The notes: a model not told the origin generated them from the letters alone. 17,548 bases of DNA from Erysipelotrichaceae bacterium (GCA_016302195.1 JAEDOA010000018.1:1-17548), one strand, 5' to 3'. Shown: positions 1 through 7,755, numbered from the stretch's first letter. Numbers and translations: made by a program.

Positions 1-6
1 AAATAT

Positions 7-40
7 ACCCTCTAAATCTTGGACAAACCCTCAAAATCTT
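7..40. repeat. Short imperfect direct repeat (two 14-nt copies)
   Basis: ACCCTCTAAATCTT at 7-20 and ACCCTCAAAATCTT at 27-40 differ at one base and are spaced 20 nt apart. They lie beyond the terminator of the yhf operon at the window edge. With only two copies visible and no flanking context, the role is unknown and this may be chance. Confidence 0.25.
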
Positions 41-50
41 CGGTTAGCCA

Positions 51-85
51 AAAAAAGTTATGAAAGATTCAAGTTCATAACTTTT
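51..85 (-). terminator. Intrinsic terminator of the yhf operon
   Basis: A perfect 12-bp inverted repeat, AAAAGTTATGAA at 53-64 and TTCATAACTTTT at 74-85, encloses a 9-nt loop. Read on the minus strand it is followed at once by a run of T residues (51-56 and the bases beyond). It overlaps the stop codon of the last operon gene, so it closes the minus-strand transcript. Confidence 0.85.
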
Positions 86-1295
86 ATTTTATTAAATCTA
101 AATATGATGTCCCATTTTCACATTTTTCTACATTGAAATAGTCACAACAAGTTGCACCATTATCACTCATGGTTTTTCTTGTTCCTACCTTTACGTTGCT
201 GATACCTTTTTTATATATTAGTAAAGGAACGCATTCTCTAGTATGCCTGCTACTACCTATATCCGGATCATTGCCATGATCTGCCTGAATGATTAATATG
301 TCATCCTCAGTTAATAACGGCAGTATTCTCTCAATTCCCTTATCAGCTCTTTCCAGTACTTTACGATAAACCTGGCTATCTTGAGAATGACCTGCCAAAT
401 CTGTTTCTTGTATATTTGTACAAATAAAGCCTGTATCCATTGTCTTTATCGCATCAATTGTCAACTGCATGCATTCATCAGTATCAACACAGGAAATACT
501 TGTTCCATTATCATTGGCTACTATATCTGCCACCTTTCCAATGAGAGTACAAGGTATGCCGTTTCTAGTTAAAATAGTAGGAACTTGAACATTTTTATCA
601 ACGCCATATCCTAAATGACGGCATTGATATCCATGCAAATACGACTTTGATTTGGCACTTGCGATTCCTATGTATTTGCCTTCTTTTATCTCTTGGGCAT
701 TATATAAGTCTTCCATAGTGTTTCCTGTTCCACCAAATACAATAACTCTGCCAACAGTTACAACCTCACGGGCAAGTCTACCTATCTCTAATTCTTCTTC
801 AAAACTGATATAGTCAAGTGGAGCTGTAACGTTATAGCACATGCCCAAATCTGCTTCCAAGTTATCAGCAATAGTAACATAATCATCGCAAACGACATAC
901 TTCAATCCCTGTTGTTGCTTAAATTGGACTTTATGCCCATTTTCTTTCAAATGATCATAAACCGCCTGTGCTTTTTGCTGGAAAGGAGTAACTTCAGGTT
1001 TTTTTGGCAAAGTTCCCATAATCTCCTGGTGACCCATAAAGGTATCTGCGCCAAAATGAGCCAACTCGCTTTTCCCATAGTTGACGTTTTTCGCAAATTT
1101 CATATTCAGGCTCTCTTTGCCATAGGCATTCATTAGGCCCAATTTTTCAAGAGTCGGAAGTTTTAAATCAGGACAATCTTTCAAGATACTTTGCAATGTA
1201 TTCGCCTTTTCATCACCGGGTCTAGCAATTGCCGCATCATCCATGGCTCCAATCCCAAAGCCATCAAGAACAATGATAATAAATCTTTTACTCAT
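84..1295 (-). CDS. yhfW: YhfW-like phosphopentomutase-family enzyme
   Basis: This 403-residue cytosolic protein belongs to the alkaline phosphatase superfamily and is closest to phosphopentomutase (DeoB), the metalloenzyme that moves phosphate between C1 and C5 of pentoses. Visible elements are the N-terminal metal motif with D11 (VLDGFGIG), the DTFMGHQEIMG block with T85 at the phosphothreonine position of DeoB, ETDLAGH at 297-303, and ADHGNDP with D339/H340 followed by RHTRE with H351. DeoB normally has DHTRE, so the residue before the last histidine differs. Together with its operon partners this marks it as the YhfW type rather than housekeeping DeoB. It is the last gene of the operon. 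Its ATG lies inside the end of yhfX (8-nt overlap) with AGGAG upstream, which suggests coupled translation. The substrate is unknown; a sugar or sugar-like 1-phosphate is inferred. Confidence 0.87.
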   Translation of the reverse strand: MSKRFIIIVLDGFGIGAMDDAAIARPGDEKANTLQSILKDCPDLKLPTLEKLGLMNAYGKESLNMKFAKNVNYGKSELAHFGADTFMGHQEIMGTLPKKPEVTPFQQKAQAVYDHLKENGHKVQFKQQQGLKYVVCDDYVTIADNLEADLGMCYNVTAPLDYISFEEELEIGRLAREVVTVGRVIVFGGTGNTMEDLYNAQEIKEGKYIGIASAKSKSYLHGYQCRHLGYGVDKNVQVPTILTRNGIPCTLIGKVADIVANDNGTSISCVDTDECMQLTIDAIKTMDTGFICTNIQETDLAGHSQDSQVYRKVLERADKGIERILPLLTEDDILIIQADHGNDPDIGSSRHTRECVPLLIYKKGISNVKVGTRKTMSDNGATCCDYFNVEKCENGTSYLDLIK

Positions 1296-2451
1296 ACTTT
1301 ACTTCATCTCCTAAACTGTTATATATTCCTTCAATTTTAGGATTGTTACTCTTTAATCCGCTTAGTAATACAACATTACTTCTAGTGACAAAAATTTGAA
1401 ATCTAAATGCCATAATAACCGTATCATTTTCCTGACAATTTTCACTTAATCCAAAATGATAATCGATACTTTCATCAGTAGGAACAATTACATTTACTTT
1501 TTTACAGTCTTCAATTGTCTTTCCCACTAAGGCATTCTTTACGTGACTTCTACGATAATGTCCTCCTCCATAGCAATAAGCTAATCCATCAAAATTATGC
1601 GATACCTCACTAACGTAAACTACACAAGGTTTTTCAGCGCATTGTTGTAAAGCATGAAGAGGTGTAGTTCCTGATAAGCCATGGCCTGGCTCGATACTGT
1701 TAATTGGATAAGGCTGCATCTCTTTAATTGTCTCAACAGATGAAGTAGATGGAGCATTGATATTATCAATATTAATACCAAGTGATTCTAGTATTTCTTT
1801 AGCTTTTAACAACGTTTTCAAATTATTTGTTGCTGCTATTTTTTCTAATGACTCATCATAAAGAAAACAAGGGAAAGAGGTTAATCCTTTTATTTCGACA
1901 TAATCCAATTCTTTAACCTTATTAACCAGTTCTTTTAGCTGATCTAAATAGAAGCCTGCAGTTTGACCACTGTAAATCATATCATTGTTATCAGTAACTC
2001 TAATCATTAATTTCAGCTTTTTATTACTTGCCTTACCACACTGATTTAAATCCAATATCTTTTGATAGCTGTACACGGTATAATAATCACATCCATAATC
2101 CACAAACTTTTGTAATAACGACTTAGGAACCTGAACTAAATGTCCAACATTGCAGATAGGAATATGATACTTCATCATAATCAGCGCTTCTTTATAGTCA
2201 ACTACTACTGCCCCCTTATAGCCCAAATCCACCAATTTACGAGCCAAAAAAGGATTTCTACCAACTTGTTTCAGCATGAAATAACAATCCATTCCATTAT
2301 TATTTGCTGCCTGTAGTATCGCTTTACTGTTATCAAGGAAAGTATCAACATCTATAACATAGCTATCTGGCATTATTTGCCCTTTCTGATGTAGCATAAA
2401 TGCCTTTTCAATTAATTCTCTATCTTGTTTTATCGTTTGTTCTAAAAACAT
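1288..2451 (-). CDS. yhfX: YhfX-like PLP enzyme, alanine racemase fold
   Basis: A 387-residue protein resembling the fold-type-III PLP enzymes (alanine racemase and related amino acid racemases). The N-terminal TIM-barrel start YVIDVDTFLDNSKAI (about 31-45) is followed by FMLKQVGRNP, where K61 is the expected Schiff-base lysine. A conserved EPGHGLSGTTPLHA stretch lies further on, and a C-terminal beta-domain carries YCYGGGHYRRSH. It overlaps yhfS by 10 nt and yhfW by 8 nt, so it is embedded in a tightly coupled block. In E. coli the equivalent gene is in the yhf operon and its substrate is not established to my knowledge. Here it probably racemises, or otherwise acts at the alpha carbon of, an amino-bearing intermediate made or used by the neighbouring PLP enzyme YhfS. 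The family call is firm; the reaction is inference. Confidence 0.87.
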   Translation of the reverse strand: MFLEQTIKQDRELIEKAFMLHQKGQIMPDSYVIDVDTFLDNSKAILQAANNNGMDCYFMLKQVGRNPFLARKLVDLGYKGAVVVDYKEALIMMKYHIPICNVGHLVQVPKSLLQKFVDYGCDYYTVYSYQKILDLNQCGKASNKKLKLMIRVTDNNDMIYSGQTAGFYLDQLKELVNKVKELDYVEIKGLTSFPCFLYDESLEKIAATNNLKTLLKAKEILESLGINIDNINAPSTSSVETIKEMQPYPINSIEPGHGLSGTTPLHALQQCAEKPCVVYVSEVSHNFDGLAYCYGGGHYRRSHVKNALVGKTIEDCKKVNVIVPTDESIDYHFGLSENCQENDTVIMAFRFQIFVTRSNVVLLSGLKSNNPKIEGIYNSLGDEVKYE

Positions 2452-3545
2452 TGTTTTGCCCTCTTAATGCTTTCCTTCAAGATTCTAATAATTGTATCTG
2501 CTCCTGACCTGTTAGGATTAATTCTAATCATTCTATCGTCAATAGTTGGGTCGCTTGCTCTAAAAGTTCCTGAAACACGATAAAACATTGGTGGCAATTC
2601 ATATTTTGACTCTGCTCCAACCGGGTTAGGTAAACCGCCAAGCTTCTCGGCTTCAATAATGACTTTTTTCGCAATAGGTTCTTTAAATTCAACAAGCAAA
2701 ACCTTGGATTGAGCATTAGCTAAAAACGCTTCTTTTACCTCAGCTATTTCACCCTGATTTAGTCTTTCTACGCATTCATCATTAGTTTTTGCCTGGATAG
2801 CAAGCATCACAGGAGAATAAACCAATCCTCTTAATACCTCCATTGCTTCCCAGCCTTGGGTTTGGCTGCCACCTGAATAATGCTCTTTAATTAAGAAATC
2901 AATATATTCACTTTTCCCTACTACACAGCCAATTCCTTCTGGCCCTTGCAATTTAAAACAAGAGAAACATGATAAATCAGCCCCGCACTGACAACCTATT
3001 TTTTCAATCTTCATAACCGCATAATTGTCGTCAGTTACTACTGGAATATTTCTTACTGATTTTATTTTTTCAATAACCTGCTTTAAATCATATCTATCAC
3101 TTATTGACTGTCTAGTTACCTGAACCAAAGCAGCCTTTATTTCAGGATGCTGTTTCATTACTCTTTCAATATCACTTAGATCATTAAAATCGGCACTGAC
3201 CGTTTTAATCCCCAGCATATCAATTGTTGTTTTTGTTGTCGAATATATTGGCGAGCTGTGAACAAGTAGTGTTTCGTTATTTTTGCACACAGCATATAAA
3301 GCATATCTGATAGCTGATGTCCCTGTACCTCTAACAAATATTGCCTTTTCACTGTCAAAGAATCTCGCAACCACCTTTTCCGCTTTTAATGTAGTTTTTG
3401 GTTTATTTAATCCTGCTACTACTCCTAAATCGCCACGAGTTAAAAACTCACTTCCAGTAAATTCATTAGTAATGCAGTCAATCATTTTAAACTGAAACTG
3501 CATTGCTCTCTCTAGGGATATACTTTCTAATGGGTATGCTTTCAT
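2442..3545 (-). CDS. yhfS: YhfS-like fold-type-I PLP-dependent enzyme
   Basis: A 367-residue protein with the layout of fold-type-I PLP enzymes (aminotransferase / Cys-Met metabolism / SelA-like group). RGTGTSAIR at 72-80 looks like the phosphate-binding turn. TDDNYAVMKIE at 171-181 supplies the acidic residue that pairs with the pyridine nitrogen (D172 or D173). CFSCFKLQGPEG contains K198, the expected Schiff-base lysine. Several cysteines crowd this region (C185, C187, C193, C196), an unusual concentration near the cofactor. The ATG overlaps the php stop codon (ATGA, 4 nt) and the gene overlaps yhfX by 10 nt, so php-yhfS-yhfX-yhfW is one coupled block. The reaction (transamination, elimination or C-C cleavage) cannot be told from sequence. 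Confidence 0.85.
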   Translation of the reverse strand: MKAYPLESISLERAMQFQFKMIDCITNEFTGSEFLTRGDLGVVAGLNKPKTTLKAEKVVARFFDSEKAIFVRGTGTSAIRYALYAVCKNNETLLVHSSPIYSTTKTTIDMLGIKTVSADFNDLSDIERVMKQHPEIKAALVQVTRQSISDRYDLKQVIEKIKSVRNIPVVTDDNYAVMKIEKIGCQCGADLSCFSCFKLQGPEGIGCVVGKSEYIDFLIKEHYSGGSQTQGWEAMEVLRGLVYSPVMLAIQAKTNDECVERLNQGEIAEVKEAFLANAQSKVLLVEFKEPIAKKVIIEAEKLGGLPNPVGAESKYELPPMFYRVSGTFRASDPTIDDRMIRINPNRSGADTIIRILKESIKRAKQCF

Positions 3546-4402
3546 AAATTCAAAATCCTTTCAAAATTACAACATGTTATTGTTTCAATATCGCTTTCCT
3601 TAACTGACAGTTTCAATAATTCCGGGATAAAACAATCTATCAGATAAGAAAGTCCGACACCACCGTTTTTCTTCAAATGGGATTGTCTTGTTAAATCCAT
3701 TGACATGAGCAATTGATCACGATAACCATTATCAATCGCTTCCTTTATAAAATGTGCTCTTGTTTCATCAGGCAAATATTTCTTTTTTCCTATCGTATCA
3801 AAAGCAATATTTACGCCTTGCTTTAATAGTTCAAGAATCATTTCAATATTGTTTGCTAGAGCGGTATGACTAATAATCACTTTATGCAAATCAACATCAT
3901 GTTCTTTAAAAAACTGAACCTGTTGTAAAGCAAAGCTGCCTAAAGTTGTATGAGTAATAATAACTGGCTTTACTTCTGCTTTATGGTAGGCTAGACAACT
4001 TGCTTCAAATAGCTTTTTCTCATTTTCAGTCATCTTATCTTTACTAGTACCAATTTCACCGATTACTCTTGCTCCTTTATTTAAGTCTGATAAGAATAAT
4101 TCAGCTAACTGTTCTACGCTTTTATCATCAAACCATTGCGGTAAAAAGGGATCTTTATAACAACCAGTGGAATTAATAATGGTTAATCCAGTTTCTTGTT
4201 GGATTTTTTGATTTATCTGCCAGTCAACACCAATACCATGATTTGAGCAATCAACAATCCGCTTTACACCCTTACTTTTGATTTCCTTTAGTTCATCTAA
4301 AGCAAATTGATATAAATTCAAATAACAATCCGGATCATTTTTCCCTTTAGTCAAATCAATAACCATATGTTCATGAGAATATGTAATATTATCTAATTTC
4401 AT
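3542..4402 (-). CDS. php: Phosphotriesterase homology protein (Php)
   Basis: A 286-residue amidohydrolase-superfamily protein of the phosphotriesterase family, shorter than classical phosphotriesterase and close in size to E. coli Php. Metal ligands appear in the standard order: H10 and H12 in SHEHMVID, bridging E116 in GEIGTS, H151 in IITHT, H179 in IISHT and D236 in MSMDLTR. A glutamate rather than a carboxylated lysine as bridging ligand is characteristic of the Php-type members. Characterised relatives hydrolyse lactones, phosphorylated lactones or phosphate esters, so one of these is the likely activity here; natural phosphotriesters are not expected. It starts 2 nt after the yhfY stop codon with AAGGAG inside the end of yhfY, and ends in an ATGA overlap with yhfS. 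The fold call is firm; the substrate is unknown. Confidence 0.88.
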   Translation of the reverse strand: MKLDNITYSHEHMVIDLTKGKNDPDCYLNLYQFALDELKEIKSKGVKRIVDCSNHGIGVDWQINQKIQQETGLTIINSTGCYKDPFLPQWFDDKSVEQLAELFLSDLNKGARVIGEIGTSKDKMTENEKKLFEASCLAYHKAEVKPVIITHTTLGSFALQQVQFFKEHDVDLHKVIISHTALANNIEMILELLKQGVNIAFDTIGKKKYLPDETRAHFIKEAIDNGYRDQLLMSMDLTRQSHLKKNGGVGLSYLIDCFIPELLKLSVKESDIETITCCNFERILNL

Positions 4403-4404
4403 TT

Positions 4405-4755
4405 TTACTCCTTTTCAAACAAACTGCATAAATGAAGTATCAAATACTTTTCTTCTTCGCTGTTAACTTGATATAACTCGTTCATTTTGTTAAATAGTTC
4501 AACGCAATCATTATAGTTGTGATGTTCTTTAATGGTTTGAAACATTTCATCTGGTAATCTACCAATATCCTCATTATCCCTTTTTCGTTTCATCATCATG
4601 GCGCAATGAGTAATCATACGTTCTAGCTTTACGCTATCAAAATCCTTGGAAAATTCCATTATGATATCTATCCATTTTTCCAAAACATCTCTTTCCTTAT
4701 CAGTAATAATTCCTGATTTGTTCAATATATCTAATCTAAACTGTAATGTATCCAT
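4405..4755 (-). CDS. yhfY: YhfY-like stand-alone PRD domain protein
   Basis: A 116-residue soluble protein consisting of essentially one PTS regulation domain (PRD). PRD hallmarks are ERMITHCAMMMKRKRD with H50 in the conserved 'H-x-hydrophobic-R' helix and YLILHLCSLF with H108 as the second conserved histidine. PRDs are normally paired within BglG-type antiterminators or LevR-type activators and are phosphorylated on histidine by HPr or EIIB. Here there is no RNA-binding or DNA-binding domain. The gene sits directly upstream of php and downstream of a strong intercistronic hairpin. It may sense phosphorylation and act through a partner such as YhfZ, or regulate the transporter; that is inference. 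E. coli yhfY encodes the same kind of protein in the same operon. Confidence 0.75.
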   Translation of the reverse strand: MDTLQFRLDILNKSGIITDKERDVLEKWIDIIMEFSKDFDSVKLERMITHCAMMMKRKRDNEDIGRLPDEMFQTIKEHHNYNDCVELFNKMNELYQVNSEEEKYLILHLCSLFEKE

Positions 4756-4777
4756 AATTTCAAGCCCTCAACTATTT

Positions 4778-4809
4778 AAAAAAATGGGACAACATCTTAA
4801 TTGTCCCAT
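4778..4809 (-). terminator. Intercistronic terminator/attenuator between yhfT and yhfY
   Basis: A perfect 9-bp inverted repeat, ATGGGACAA at 4784-4792 and TTGTCCCAT at 4801-4809, has an 8-nt loop and is followed on the minus strand by a T-run (4778-4783 are all A on the plus strand). This is a canonical rho-independent terminator shape, 12 nt after the yhfT stop codon. No promoter fits in the roughly 20 nt before yhfY, so the downstream enzyme genes must depend on read-through. It probably sets a transporter-to-enzyme expression ratio. Confidence 0.75.
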
Positions 4810-4821
4810 AATTATTTTTTA

Positions 4822-6141
4822 CTAAGCAATTGGGAATAATCCAATTAAATGTAATAAGTTAACTAAAATACCTAATGTAATCGCACCTACAGGTCCAATT
4901 GCCATTGCTGGAATTGGTTTTTTAGCACTCTGGTTAAGGAAATGTAAACCAATAACCCAAACATAACCTAATGTTGGAGCAATTTCATTAGCTGCCATCA
5001 TACCACCAACAAGTAATGCGATATCCAAAATCTTGCTCATTGCTGTACGAGTATTGTCGCCTAAATCCTTCATGCCAGGGAACTTATCCATTCCTTTAGC
5101 GATAAATCCTAATAACAATACTTCAACAACCATGATTAATGCACCGATTACAAAGCTTCCTGCAGCACCCATGAGACCCATGTTGATTAATAGGATTGCT
5201 GGAATATGAACTGCTTTAGTTCCACAAGGTGAATATACACCAGAAATGATTGCTGTTGTCATAACTAATGGGATAAAGCCTAAGCATCTGCCTAATGCAA
5301 CGATAGCTGCTTCGCCATAATTACCTTGAGCTGTTAAATTCAATGAAGCAGGTCCTTCAGCAACGATACATAATGCTGTTGCAGCAGCTACTAAACCACC
5401 AGCGATAGCCAACATTACGATATTCTTTTTGATTCTATCAATGTTCTTTTCAAATACTTTAAATACATCAGAAGCAGAACCAGTATTCTTTTTGCCCCAA
5501 ACAGCAGCATACACTACCATTGCGACGATACCGAACAATAAAGCCATACCATCAGAGTTTAAAGCTACTGTAATACCATTGAATGTGAATTTACCATATA
5601 ATGCTACAACCTGTTTAACTAACATTGTTAAGCCTAATACGATAGCGCCTGAAACAAATCCACCCTGGTAAGCAACTGCTAATGCAGGGAATACAACGAA
5701 CAAAGTAATAACAAGTCCACCAACTTTGTCCAAACTACCTAAGAAGTTTACTGGCATCAATGCGAATACATCAACAATAGCCTGCATGCCAAATAACAAT
5801 ACAACACCAAATACTGCACCACAAGCAGTAGCTAGAATCATACCTTTTTTGTCATCCTTGAAAGCAACACCGATAATATCGCAAGCAAGTAAAATAGTGT
5901 GGATAATGATAATACCACCAGCAATTGAAGTTGGTAAGCCAAATCCGATTACTAGACCAAATGATAATGCAAAACTTGTCGCAAATAATGTCTTTCTATC
6001 TGTCTGACCATTAATGTATGGGCCATACATAGGACGAGTACCATCATTGAATACGGCAACGTTTTGGTTTGACAAGTATGCAGAAATAGCGCCTAAAGCA
6101 GCCATTACTAATACTGTCACAAAATTAACTTCATAAACCAT
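4822..6141 (-). CDS. yhfT: YhfT-like polytopic membrane protein, probable transporter
   Basis: A 439-residue, very hydrophobic protein with roughly 11-12 predicted membrane helices and few charged loops. The largest soluble stretch is around residues 215-245 (GKKNTGSASDVFKVFEKN). Length, N-terminus and neighbours match the YhfT family of the E. coli yhf operon. The gene follows yhfU by 29 nt with AAGGAG before its ATG, and the pair is always adjacent in the yhf arrangement I know. The most reasonable role is uptake of the pathway substrate, with YhfU as a cytoplasmic partner, possibly a PTS-like or otherwise energised system. No PTS EIIC signature is obvious, so the mechanism is open. Translation is followed closely by a hairpin terminator. 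Family assignment is good; transport is inferred. Confidence 0.82.
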   Translation of the reverse strand: MVYEVNFVTVLVMAALGAISAYLSNQNVAVFNDGTRPMYGPYINGQTDRKTLFATSFALSFGLVIGFGLPTSIAGGIIIIHTILLACDIIGVAFKDDKKGMILATACGAVFGVVLLFGMQAIVDVFALMPVNFLGSLDKVGGLVITLFVVFPALAVAYQGGFVSGAIVLGLTMLVKQVVALYGKFTFNGITVALNSDGMALLFGIVAMVVYAAVWGKKNTGSASDVFKVFEKNIDRIKKNIVMLAIAGGLVAAATALCIVAEGPASLNLTAQGNYGEAAIVALGRCLGFIPLVMTTAIISGVYSPCGTKAVHIPAILLINMGLMGAAGSFVIGALIMVVEVLLLGFIAKGMDKFPGMKDLGDNTRTAMSKILDIALLVGGMMAANEIAPTLGYVWVIGLHFLNQSAKKPIPAMAIGPVGAITLGILVNLLHLIGLFPIA

Positions 6142-6170
6142 ATTTATTCTCCTTTATTTTATTAATTTCT

Positions 6171-6530
6171 TTACTTGTTTAATAGAGCATTAAGTAACAT
6201 AGGAACAACCTTTTCAGCATCATAATTAACAAAACCAAATGCTACCTTTCCTTTTGCTACTTCATCATTAATCTCCTGCTGTGTCATTGTTTTGGCAGGT
6301 GTAGAAATAGATACGCATTTTGCAGGTCCTAATAGACCAGTCGCAATTCCCAATGCTCCCCCAGCTCCTGTTGAACATGCTCCAACATAATAATCAGCCT
6401 GACCCATCTGGATAGCTAATGTTGCTTCAATATCACTCTTGATTTCAACAGTCACTTTATCAGCAGCGAGTGATTCAATCAATTTAGCTATCGACTGCTT
6501 ATCCATCTGTCCTCCAACTACGATTTTCAT
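6171..6530 (-). CDS. yhfU: YhfU-like small glycine-rich protein (DUF2620 type)
   Basis: A 119-residue protein starting MKIVVGGQMD, with alternating beta-strand and helix segments and a glycine-rich core VGACSTGAGGALGIATG at 49-65 containing C52. The size and Rossmann-like layout recall PTS EIIB proteins, which carry phosphate on a cysteine or histidine near the N-terminus, but C52 is not in the EIIB P-loop position, so this is only a resemblance. In E. coli, yhfU precedes yhfT as it does here, so the two proteins likely form one system. The start has a strong GGAGG about 8 nt upstream. It is the first gene of the transcript driven by the promoter described at 6583-6611. Confidence 0.8.
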   Translation of the reverse strand: MKIVVGGQMDKQSIAKLIESLAADKVTVEIKSDIEATLAIQMGQADYYVGACSTGAGGALGIATGLLGPAKCVSISTPAKTMTQQEINDEVAKGKVAFGFVNYDAEKVVPMLLNALLNK

Positions 6531-6582
6531 ATGGAATTATCCTCCTTCCCTTTCAAGAAATATCTAATCATTTCGTAATTTT

Positions 6583-6611
6583 AGTTTAGTACATCATATA
6601 TGTACTGTCAA
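6583..6611 (-). promoter_or_regulatory. yhfU promoter with operator palindrome filling the spacer
   Basis: On the minus strand, TTGACA (6606-6611), a 17-nt spacer and TAAACT (6583-6588) form a plausible sigma-A promoter about 50 nt before yhfU. The spacer is almost exactly a perfect palindrome, AGTACATCATATATGTACT at 6588-6606 (7-5-7). A protein bound there would block RNA polymerase, so this is a strong repressor operator candidate. YhfZ, encoded immediately upstream, is the obvious candidate regulator. Confidence 0.7.
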
Positions 6612-6660
6612 TATACTAAATAATGTATTTTGAAAAAAATACAAAAATTATCCTCATTTT

Positions 6661-7581
6661 CTAATAGCTTGGTGTTATTTTGCCATCCATAACCAGATTT
6701 TGAATGTTGATAACAGTATTAACATCTATTATTTCCCTCAATAAGACAAATAACTCTTTTCTTCTTTTTAAGCCAACTAAAACCGCCTCTGTATCCTGCT
6801 TTTCATAACAATCTAAGGTCACATAATTTATATCTATATTTTTATCTTTTACTTCATCAACGTTCATTACCGCAGCATCTATTTCCCCATTAAGTATTTT
6901 TGCGATAATCTGAGTATACTCTAATTGAACATACGATACTTTTATGCCTTTACAGATTCTCATCGTCATAGTTTTTTGGTCTAATGACTGCTGATCTATT
7001 CCAACTTTCATTCCATCTACTATCTCTTTGGCGTTCTTATCATGAAACATTATGACATGATTACTAACATATGAATATTCGCCCAAAGATAGTATTATAT
7101 CTATCTCACCATATTTACGCATAAAATGATCAGCAGCTAAAGCTGATACTACCGCAAAATCATATCTTTGGCAAACAACCATTGATATTCTTGCTTCCGC
7201 CCCACGCATATACGCCATACTTACTGGTATGTTATATGCGTTTTCCAATGCAACTATCAGTCCGCTTGCCAAGCCCTCATATCTTTTTGAATAAGGTAAA
7301 GGCATACTGCCAACAATACTATCTATATCACTTACCTCAAGAAGAATTTTCATGTTTTTCCTGATTAAATAAGAGCCTAAATGACCTTTTGATTCCAGTC
7401 TTATGGCTTCACATTCCTGTAGCGTTTTAATGGCCTTTTGAACCGTCCCTCTAGGAAAAGAAAACAGTTCACAGAATTCTGATACTGTTGGCACTTTATC
7501 GCCTAAATTAATCTTGATAAATTCCTTTGCTATAGTTTTTGTTGCCAGTCCATTTTTAGACAGCAATATATCATTAATCAT
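6661..7581 (-). CDS. yhfZ: YhfZ-like transcriptional regulator
   Basis: A 306-residue protein with an N-terminal winged helix-turn-helix (about 25-70; TVSEFCELFSFPRGTVQKAIKTLQ is the recognition region) and a C-terminal domain of about 220 residues resembling a substrate-binding protein fold, as in YhfZ. The N-terminal logic is GntR-like but the effector domain is the YhfZ type, suggesting it senses a small molecule of the pathway. The ATG at 7581 is preferred to an in-frame TTG at 7584 because it sits 7 nt from GAGGTG. It is transcribed towards yhfU and divergently from the split transketolase genes, so it could control both sides. About 80 nt separate its stop codon from the -10 of the yhfU promoter, so yhfZ and yhfUT may be made both from one transcript and from separate ones. 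Confidence 0.82.
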   Translation of the reverse strand: MINDILLSKNGLATKTIAKEFIKINLGDKVPTVSEFCELFSFPRGTVQKAIKTLQECEAIRLESKGHLGSYLIRKNMKILLEVSDIDSIVGSMPLPYSKRYEGLASGLIVALENAYNIPVSMAYMRGAEARISMVVCQRYDFAVVSALAADHFMRKYGEIDIILSLGEYSYVSNHVIMFHDKNAKEIVDGMKVGIDQQSLDQKTMTMRICKGIKVSYVQLEYTQIIAKILNGEIDAAVMNVDEVKDKNIDINYVTLDCYEKQDTEAVLVGLKRRKELFVLLREIIDVNTVINIQNLVMDGKITPSY

Positions 7582-7609
7582 CAATTATCACCTCATCTAC
7601 AGGTTTTCT

Positions 7610-7647
7610 CTATATTTATGATATAGTTTTTAAACAAATATTGTCAA
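7610..7647 (-). promoter_or_regulatory. yhfZ promoter with downstream palindrome
   Basis: Minus-strand TTGACA (7642-7647), a 16-nt spacer and TATATC (7620-7625) make a plausible promoter about 40 nt before the yhfZ ATG. CTATATTTATGATATAG at 7610-7626 is a perfect 6-5-6 palindrome covering the -10, with the same spacing as the yhfU operator. This is consistent with autoregulation, though the sequence is AT-rich and could be chance. Confidence 0.55.
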
Positions 7648-7697
7648 CAAAACTAGCACTAACATAATGCAATCTTTTGTTCTTCTATTATTGCTTT

Positions 7698-7725
7698 TGA
7701 CAGTATATAATTCAATTATATAAAG
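7698..7725 (+). promoter_or_regulatory. Promoter of the split transketolase genes
   Basis: TTGACA (7698-7703), a 16-nt spacer and TATAAA (7720-7725) lie about 30 nt before the ATG, and GGAGG at 7743-7747 gives a good ribosome binding site. A perfect 9-1-9 palindrome, TATATAATTCAATTATATA, covers 7705-7723, again between and over the promoter elements, and could be an operator. Both this promoter and that of yhfU begin TTGACAGTA followed by C/T and AT. Confidence 0.6.
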
Positions 7726-7755
7726 CTATATATAATTTAGCTTGGAGGAATTATT

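Noticed and set aside
5429..6007. Two plus-strand open frames inside yhfT
   Set aside because: They are antisense to a well supported membrane protein gene and lack start signals; shadow frames of its codon bias.
6624..6643. Hairpin TGTATTTT / AAAATACA after yhfZ as a terminator
   Set aside because: The stem is A/T-dominated and no T-run follows on the minus strand; it is more likely AT-rich chance sequence, so yhfZ may be co-transcribed with yhfU.
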